A DNA stretch of 9,185 nucleotides from an archaeon. Its GTDB lineage: Archaea; Micrarchaeota; Micrarchaeia; Norongarragalinales; SBBD01. Of this stretch, positions 1-6,000 are shown one piece after another. Position 1 is the first letter of the stretch. Each line of letters opens with the position of its first letter. The DNA lies in assembly GCA_005239845.1 (NCBI GenBank), contig SBBD01000109.1, positions 1-9,185 of the forward strand, given 5' to 3'. The translations under genes were made by a program, and so were the position numbers. The notes below the pieces were generated by a model. That model saw only the letters and a list, made by a program, of their open reading frames with translations, did not search any database and was not told the origin of the DNA.

Positions 1-1566
1 ATCGTGAACAGCACCACGAACACCAGCGTCGTCTTGTTCTATCCCAAGACGCTCGTGCACGCACGCTATACGATTACGAACGCGGCCGCTAACGTCACAG
101 CAAAGCCGGATCTCGTCGTTTCCAGTATCGCGTTCTCGTCTAGTAGTCCGACGGTAGGCGAGACCGTTACCGTGTACACGGCGACAAAGAACATTGGGAC
201 GGCGAGCAGCGCGAGTTCGACGACGAGGGTTTCGCAGCCCAACGGCGTCTTCTACCAGAGCATTTCTGCGCTTGCTCCCAACGCGCAGGTCACGCGCGCG
301 ACGAGCTTTGCCTGTTCTTCCGTTGGCACGTTCACAGTTTCGGCCACGGCGGACTATTACAACACGAACGCGGAGTCCAACGAGTTCAACAACAACAAAA
401 CCGCAAGCGTGTATTGTGCTCCTGCGAATCAGTCGAACGCGACTAAGCCGGACCTCATTATCGAGAGTATTACGTTTTATCCGGCTTCGCCTAAAGTAGG
501 CAACACGGTATATGCTTTCGTTGGAACAAAAAATATCGGGAATGCGCCTGCGAGCGCTTCGACGACTCAAATAAACGAATCGTTCGCCTTGAGTTACCAC
601 CCAGTGCCTGCCCTTAATCCCGGGCAAAACACCAGTTCCTTTGTGGTCTTTACGTGCTCTGCGGCAGGCTGGCGTTCGGTTTCTGCCATCGCCGATTTCT
701 ACAATCAAGTCAACGAATCCAGTGAGACGAACAACTCTGCTGGGCGCTCCATCTACTGTTCTCTTGCCCCCTCGCCGACGCCTACCCCGAATGCCACTAC
801 GCCGACCCCGACTCCTAACGCAACTACTCCTACCCCGACGCCTACGCCTGGACCCGGCGCCGATTTCATCATCAAAAGCATTACGTTCTCGCCGAGCGAG
901 CCCTACGTAGGGCAGTCGGTTTACGTGTATGTGAAAACGGAGAACCTTGGCCCCGGCCCGGCCATTTCTTCTACCACTAGGCTCTACCGCGTCGGCGATG
1001 GCTTCACGGACTTTGGCATTCCCTACCTGCTTCCCGGCAGCTATGTCACGAACACCACTAACTTTACCTGCAGCAGCGCCGGCACCGTCTCGTTCACGGC
1101 CTATGCCGACGTCTTCTACCGAGTTCCTGAAACCGACGAGTACAACAACTTACTGAACGCCAGCGTGTACTGCCGGTCCAGCGGCGGCTGCATCAAGGAG
1201 CCGTGCTTGGAAGCGTACAGCGCATCGGGCGGCATTACGGGGTACGTCTTAGCCTCGCAAGTCGTCGAACAACTCGAGGAAGAGGCGAGTTCGCTTCCCC
1301 CCGAGAAATCCGCGCCCTACCAACAGCTCGCCCAGCAGCTCAAGCAAAAGCTTTCCTCGAACCCGAAAGGCGTCCTGCTGACGGCACAAACCCTGCGAGC
1401 GGACGTAGCGGAACTAGCGAAAGAACGCCAAAACTTCAGCAACGTGTTCGCGTTGACGGCGGCGCTCGCCGTCTGCGTTGCAACCGCTTGGTTCTTCCAC
1501 GACAAGCGCAGGAAAAAGATTGCCATCCCGCCTGTCCACAAGTCTAAACGCTGGAAGAAACGGTAG
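1..1566 (+). CDS. CARDB-repeat surface protein with C-terminal membrane anchor (5' partial)
   Basis: Probable cell-surface protein, with its start upstream of the window: the frame is open to base 1 and the first residues show no signal peptide. Numbering from the first codon, three CARDB-like domains lie at about residues 35-139, 149-253 and 287-391. Each opens with a (K/A)(P)D[LF] strand and ends in an AD-x(n)-E-x-E-x-NN segment followed by Cys. A PT linker with two Asn-Ala-Thr glycosylation sequons (259-283) separates domains 2 and 3. After domain 3 come a small Cys segment (397 and 402), a charged, probably helical stalk (about 415-480), one hydrophobic helix (482-499) and a 22-residue basic tail ending RWKKR. 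The basic tail places the repeats outside and the tail inside the cell. CARDB domains are associated with adhesion; the ligand is unknown. The next gene is a paralogue sharing the anchor and tail. Residues 1-34 may be the end of another extracellular domain. Confidence 0.88.
   Translation: MVNSTTNTSVVLFYPKTLVHARYTITNAAANVTAKPDLVVSSIAFSSSSPTVGETVTVYTATKNIGTASSASSTTRVSQPNGVFYQSISALAPNAQVTRATSFACSSVGTFTVSATADYYNTNAESNEFNNNKTASVYCAPANQSNATKPDLIIESITFYPASPKVGNTVYAFVGTKNIGNAPASASTTQINESFALSYHPVPALNPGQNTSSFVVFTCSAAGWRSVSAIADFYNQVNESSETNNSAGRSIYCSLAPSPTPTPNATTPTPTPNATTPTPTPTPGPGADFIIKSITFSPSEPYVGQSVYVYVKTENLGPGPAISSTTRLYRVGDGFTDFGIPYLLPGSYVTNTTNFTCSSAGTVSFTAYADVFYRVPETDEYNNLLNASVYCRSSGGCIKEPCLEAYSASGGITGYVLASQVVEQLEEEASSLPPEKSAPYQQLAQQLKQKLSSNPKGVLLTAQTLRADVAELAKERQNFSNVFALTAALAVCVATAWFFHDKRRKKIAIPPVHKSKRWKKR
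775..849 (+). repeat. PT linker with NATT units
   Basis: This in-frame low-complexity stretch encodes two PTPTPNATT units plus a further PTPTPTP run, joining CARDB domains 2 and 3. Each NAT is an N-glycosylation sequon, so the linker is probably an extended, glycosylated hinge. Neighbouring Pro-Thr hexamers always differ in synonymous codons. Confidence 0.85.
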
Positions 1567-1770
1567 AAAACGACGCCTCTTCTTTTCCATTTTTTTCTTT
1601 CTCTCTTTTGTCCTGCAGCGTCTCCCCGTCTCCCATTTTCTAGATTTCTTTAGCTTCCACACTCCTCCCCGTATTCTACGGTGTGCCTTCCTTTACCCTC
1701 CTTCGTTTTCTTTTCCTTTTCGCGCTTACGGCCTTCCCCTTCCCCCGCCTTTTCTTAGGCATTTTGCGGC
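1567..1770. other. Pyrimidine-rich intergenic spacer
   Basis: This spacer between the two anchored CARDB genes is strongly biased to C and T on the + strand, with many TTTTC, CTTCC and CCTTCCCC runs and few purines. An open frame crosses it, but its product would be mostly Phe, Pro, Ser and Leu from the base skew. I see no tRNA or other RNA gene in it. Its first part serves as a terminator and its last part leads into the next promoter. Confidence 0.7.
1580..1609 (+). terminator. T-rich archaeal terminator after first CARDB gene
   Basis: Just after the stop codon the + strand has repeated T runs, including seven consecutive T at 1590-1596, flanked by TCTTTTCC and CTCTCTTTT. Archaeal RNA polymerase terminates at such oligo-T tracts without needing a strong hairpin, and none is obvious here. 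Confidence 0.6.
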
Positions 1771-1772
1771 TA

Positions 1773-1790
1773 GAGAAAGCCTTTAATACA
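1773..1790 (+). promoter_or_regulatory. Archaeal promoter for second CARDB gene
   Basis: A TATA-like box TTTAATACA (1782-1790) is preceded by a purine-rich GAGAAAGC stretch that could be the BRE. The usual distance of about 25 bases puts transcription start near 1810-1814, giving a leader of about 20-25 bases. The 8-bp palindrome AAGCGCTT (1799-1806) lies between the box and the inferred start, where a repressor could act; that is speculative. Confidence 0.5.
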
Positions 1791-1824
1791 ACCAACTCAA
1801 GCGCTTCTACAGGCGTGACGCCCC

Positions 1825-1828
1825 GGTG
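1825..1828 (+). promoter_or_regulatory. GGTG ribosome binding site deciding the ATG start at 1835
   Basis: GGTG matches the core of the archaeal anti-Shine-Dalgarno complement and lies six bases before ATG 1835. An in-frame GTG at 1826 overlaps this motif and would add only MHF before the signal peptide, so ATG 1835 is preferred. Confidence 0.6.
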
Positions 1829-1834
1829 CATTTC

Positions 1835-2890
1835 ATGAAAAAAATCCTCGTTTCCAGCGTTTTGGCACTATTGCTTGTTCTCCCTGCGCAAGCGGCTCCA
1901 GACTACCGCGTCTCCAACGTGGCCTTCAGCGATTCCACTCCCAGCGTGGGGAAAACCATTTCCGTTTTCGTGACCACCCAAAACGCGGGGTCCGCCGCTT
2001 CCGCGAATTCGGTTACTTCCTTTGCAGGGCCCTACCAAGAATTTCGGGTTCCTGCCTTGAATGGAAACGCTAGCGTCACGCACGCGGCCTCGTTTACGTG
2101 CAACGCGGCGGGCACGTTCTACTTTACGGCGCAAGCGGACGCGAAAGACGACGTGGACGAGTCCAACGAGGGCAACAACGCGAGAACCGTTTCCATCTAT
2201 TGTGCGCCCGCGGTCTCCATTGCCTCGGCAACCACTCCCACGCCAACTCCCCGCGCTTCGAGCCCTTCTCCCACGCGCCTTCCCACTCCCCTCCTTTCCG
2301 CCACGCCGGTTTCGACCCCCAAGCCCACGCCGCAGCCCCGCAAGGCCGACTACCAGGTTTCCATGGCGTTCAGCTCAAGTCACCCCAAAACCGGAGAAAT
2401 GGTGGCCATTTACGTCACTACCCGCAATGCTGGCAGAAGTGCTGGAACTCGCTCGTCTTCCACGCGCTTTACGCTCCCTTCCAGCCTCTTCCCCTCGTTC
2501 TTCATCGTCTCCGCCTTGCAGGCAAACCAGAGCGTCACCAACGCTTCCTCTTTCCGCTGCCCCAACGTGGGCCGCTACTCGTTCATCGCGGAGGCCGACT
2601 ATTTCAACGAAGTCAACGAATCCAACGAGTCCAATAACCGCCAAACCGTTTACGTGTCGTGCGCTCCTTCCGCGGCGGCAAGCAAAAACGCGGAGCCCAG
2701 TGGCAGCGGCCTTTCCGCCTATGCCGTGCTTGTCCCTCCAGAACAAGAACAGCTCTTCCGCAACATGTTCGCGTGGACGGCTGCGTTGGCTGTGGCCGTT
2801 GCTTCCGCTTGGTTCTTTTACGACAAGCGCAAAAAGAAGATGATTCGCGTTCCCGCTTCTTCCCATAGGCAACGCTGGAAGAAACGCTAA
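1835..2890 (+). CDS. Two-CARDB-domain surface protein with signal peptide and C-terminal anchor
   Basis: Complete 351-residue surface protein. It starts with MKK and a hydrophobic core ending PAQA, a typical signal peptide with cleavage expected after residue 20. CARDB-like domains lie at about 21-123 and 171-276, each with a C-x33-C pair and an E-S-N-E-x-N-N signature. Between them is a Pro/Thr/Ser linker (about 130-168), less regular than in its neighbours. One membrane helix (311-328) is followed by a 23-residue basic tail ending RWKKR, so the mature protein is anchored with its domains outside. The helix and tail align almost residue for residue with those of the upstream gene, showing recent common descent, but the upstream protein's helical stalk is missing here. 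The second domain is one residue shorter in its first strand (VSMAF instead of VSNVAF type). The adhesion role is inferred from the CARDB family; no ligand can be named. Confidence 0.9.
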   Translation: MKKILVSSVLALLLVLPAQAAPDYRVSNVAFSDSTPSVGKTISVFVTTQNAGSAASANSVTSFAGPYQEFRVPALNGNASVTHAASFTCNAAGTFYFTAQADAKDDVDESNEGNNARTVSIYCAPAVSIASATTPTPTPRASSPSPTRLPTPLLSATPVSTPKPTPQPRKADYQVSMAFSSSHPKTGEMVAIYVTTRNAGRSAGTRSSSTRFTLPSSLFPSFFIVSALQANQSVTNASSFRCPNVGRYSFIAEADYFNEVNESNESNNRQTVYVSCAPSAAASKNAEPSGSGLSAYAVLVPPEQEQLFRNMFAWTAALAVAVASAWFFYDKRKKKMIRVPASSHRQRWKKR

Positions 2891-2917
2891 AGCGCCATAT
2901 GCTGCCCTGCGCTCTTT

Positions 2918-2949
2918 CCGTTACGCTTATTTTCCACTCGCTTCAAGAG
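2918..2949 (+). repeat. 32-bp direct repeat, copy 1
   Basis: First copy of an imperfect direct repeat that recurs at 2991-3022, a 73-base period, with 28 of 32 bases identical. Both copies end in the identical CTCGCTTCAAGAG, and each is followed within about 20 bases by a TATA-like box. It may be a duplicated promoter or regulatory unit. Confidence 0.8.
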
Positions 2950-2968
2950 CCGCGAATGGTTTTTGGCC

Positions 2969-2974
2969 TATAAA
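2969..2974 (+). promoter_or_regulatory. Upstream TATA-like box of tandem promoter
   Basis: TATAAA 19 bases after the first 32-bp repeat. If used, transcription would start near 2998 and the giant CARDB mRNA would have a leader of about 75 bases containing the second repeat copy. Confidence 0.35.
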
Positions 2975-2990
2975 GGCGTTCTGGACTTAT

Positions 2991-3022
2991 CCATTACGCT
3001 CATTTTCTGCTCGCTTCAAGAG
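2991..3022 (+). repeat. 32-bp direct repeat, copy 2
   Basis: Second copy of the repeat at 2918-2949, differing at four positions (3, 11, 18 and 19 of the unit). It sits directly upstream of the TATA-like box nearest the giant CARDB gene, where an activator site would be expected. Confidence 0.8.
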
Positions 3023-3031
3023 AACAAACCG

Positions 3032-3040
3032 TTTTTTATA
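3032..3040 (+). promoter_or_regulatory. Proximal TATA box for giant CARDB gene
   Basis: TTTTTTATA, preceded by the A-rich AACAAACC as a possible BRE. The inferred transcription start, about 25 bases downstream, falls near 3060-3065, at the ribosome binding site. This promoter would therefore give a very short leader. Confidence 0.5.
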
Positions 3041-3060
3041 CCGGTCTTTCGCAGTTAAGT

Positions 3061-3065
3061 AGGTG
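3061..3065 (+). promoter_or_regulatory. AGGTG ribosome binding site deciding the GTG start at 3073
   Basis: AGGTG ends seven bases before the GTG codon at 3073. The encoded protein then begins directly with a signal peptide, so this GTG start is well supported although it is not ATG. Confidence 0.65.
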
Positions 3066-3072
3066 TTTTCGC

Positions 3073-6000
3073 GTGTCGAAGTTCGCCGCCTTCCTGCTCG
3101 TTTTCCTCTTCTTCGCATCCGTGCAGGCTGCCGCAGACCTGCGGGTTACGCAGATTTCCTTCAACGACACGTCGCCCGTGATAGGCGAGCGCGTCCTCGT
3201 TACCGTTATTACGCGCAATTACGGCACCACGATTGCCGGGAGCTCCAAGACTCGCTTGTGGGCGGACAGCACGGTACTCGCCGATTTTCCAGTCCCGTAC
3301 CTGAACGAAGGCAATTCTGCAACGAACACCTTCGTATTCCAGTGCACCACGGCCAACGAGATCTTGTTTACCGCCAGGGCAGACTATTTCGGTCAAGTGG
3401 TAGAAAGCAACGAAGGCAACAACGCGAACGCAGCGAGGCTTACTTGTTCTCCTGGTTCAGGGGGCCCCGTCCTTCCCGACCTCGTCATAGAAAACATTGC
3501 CTTCAACGTCTCTTCCGTCGCTCCCGGGCATTACGTACGCGTTTCGGTGACTACCAAGAACATAGGTTCAGCGCCCTCTGTTTCTTCCACGACCCGACTC
3601 ATCGAAAGCGGAGAACCTGTGGGGAGTTCTCCCTTGCCTTCTCTAGGCCCCCTGCAAAGCACTACCCGCTCTTTCGACTTCCGCTGTACGTCGGCGCGAA
3701 CGCTGTCCTTCTCCGCAACCGCGGATTTCCTGTCCCAAAACGACGAGTCCAACGAATTGAACAATGTTTTAAGTAGAACCATTTCCTGCACTTCCTCGCC
3801 CACACCTACGCCTACTCCTACCCCGACACCAACCCCCACTCCTACGCCGACCCCCACATCTACTCCTGAGCCCCAGCCGGACTTGATCGCCAGCCTCCAG
3901 TTCAGCAAGCCTTCCTTATACGTCGGGGAACCCGTTTCCATAACGATTACCACGACGAACATCGGGGGAGGAACTGCGCCTTCCTCTTCCACGCGCTTTT
4001 CCTATCCGGGCGGTGGTATCACGAACTTTCCAATAGCCGCCTTGGAACCAGACGCTTCCTCGCAAGAAACGGCTTCCTTTACGTGTCCTTACGAGGGCTC
4101 GTTCCGGTTTTCTGTGCGGGCCGACCGCAGTTATGTGGTCGCCGAGTCCAACGAGGACAACAACTTCCAGCAAGTGGACATGTACTGCGCTGTTCCTACG
4201 CCTACCCCTACGCCTACTCCCACGCCTACTCCGACGGCAGGGCCCAAGCCTGACTACGTCATCTCCAGCCTCCAGTCCAACACGTCAAGCCCCCGCGTCG
4301 GCGAACGGTTCTTGCTGACCTTTACGACACGCAACAACGGGGCGGGCGTGGCCACCACCGCGTCCACTACCCGGCTTACGACTCCCAGCGGTTCCAGTTC
4401 TTTCAACGTCCCTGCCTTAAACCCCGATGAAGAAGCCATGCATTCCTTCGAGTACAGCTGTTCCAGCACAACTTCGTTGGCCTTTACCGCAAGAGCAGAC
4501 TACGGAGCTGATGTCGTGGAATCCGACGAAACGAACAACCAGAAAAGCCTATCCGTTTCCTGCCTTTCCCCGCCTCCAAAACCCAACCTTAAAACAACGC
4601 TTTTCGTAGCAAGCCGCCGCTACTATGTGGGAACGCGCCATGACCTTCAAGTAACCACGGAAAACAGGGAAAGCGGCGCCTCTCCGAGCTCCACGACCGC
4701 TGTTTGGCGTATCGATAGCGACAGCGGCATAAGCACCCCTGTGGCCAACTTGTCTGTTCCGCCTCTTTCCGCTTACGGCGCCGGCGTTCCCCTAGAAAAC
4801 TATTCCGCAAAACATGTTCTTTCCCTAACCTGCGAAACTCCGGGGTTGTTTATTTATGAGTCCAAGGCCGATGCACTCAGGGAGATAGCGGAAACCAACG
4901 AGGGAGACAACGGCAATGCTTTCTCCGTGACGTGCGACCCCCTTCCCGACCTCCTCATTTCCAACCTTTCCTTCAGCAACACGTCGCCGAGAATCGGGAC
5001 GGTCGTGGTGGTGACGGTTTCTACGAAAAACAATGGCACGTTGGATTCTCCCGTTTCTACGACGTGGCTGGAAGCCCCCTTTGAAAACAAGAGCCTCGCC
5101 GTACCTTCCCTCGCGAAGAACGGCGGCGTCTCGACGAGCACCTATTCGTTCACGTGCCCCGCCGCCTCCACGTACTCGTTCCGCGCCATTGCGGACTATT
5201 CCGTGGATGCGTACGGCCTGGCCTACGGCGTAATGACAGAGTCTGACGAAACCAATAATGAAGCATCTGCCCAGCTTTCCTGCGGTCTTTACCCCACCAA
5301 GCCCGACTTGGTGACGCAGTCTGGCGTGCGGAGCAACGACTTTCCCGTCGTGGGAGAAACCATCCGCATCTATCCCGCCATCAAAAACATCGGGGACGCG
5401 CCAGCAGGACCCTCCACGGGTAGCCTCGTCATCGGTTCTTCGGGCATCACGCTGGCCACGTTCGACGTGCCCCTCCTCAACCCCGGCGCTTCCGCCAACC
5501 CTGTCCTCGAATACCGCTGCGCTTCCGCCGGGACGTTCATTCTCAAGGTATTCCTGGACGTCTACTCGCAACTCGATGAGTGGAATGAGGCCAACAACGA
5601 GTATTCCGTCCCCGTCACCTGTTATTCCTCGGCGCTTTCCAAGCCCGACCTCATCCCCCAAATCGCCTTCAGCAACCCCGCCCCCGTTCTCAACGACACC
5701 GTCTCCATCGTCGTCACCACGAGAAACAACGGAAACGCTTCCTCCTCGCTTTCCACGACCGTCCTCGAACGCCCCGGCGCCTCCTTCGACTATTTTAGCG
5801 TTCCTTCCCTCCTGGCCGGGCAAAGCGTGTCCAGCGTCGCCACCTTTACTTGCCTGCAGCTCGGCAACTTCACGTTCGGCGCCCGCGCCGACCTGTACAA
5901 CAACGTGACGGAATGGAACGAGACCAACAACGCCTTGCCGCAAATGGTTCTGCAGTGCAGGGCGCCCCCTTGTCCTGCCGGCCAGGTCCGGTGCGCTGAC

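Noticed and set aside
1478..1786. Open frame crossing the end of the first gene and the pyrimidine-rich spacer
   Set aside because: The Phe/Leu/Pro/Ser-rich product follows from the base skew, and no ribosome binding site or promoter supports it.
2061..2843. 260-codon + strand frame overlapping the two-domain CARDB gene
   Set aside because: The product is an Arg/Pro/Ser/Thr string without motifs, and it lies inside a gene with a signal peptide, domains and an anchor in another frame.
2918..3022. Two 32-bp repeats with a 41-base gap as a minimal CRISPR array
   Set aside because: Only two imperfect copies, no cas genes in the window, and the gap holds a TATA-like box; a promoter duplication explains it better.
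4825..5943. Long reverse-strand open frame (372 codons) opposite the giant CARDB gene
   Set aside because: Its product is Gly/Arg/Val-rich with no recognisable domain. The opposite strand encodes regular CARDB domains with conserved motifs, so this is a shadow of GC-rich codons.
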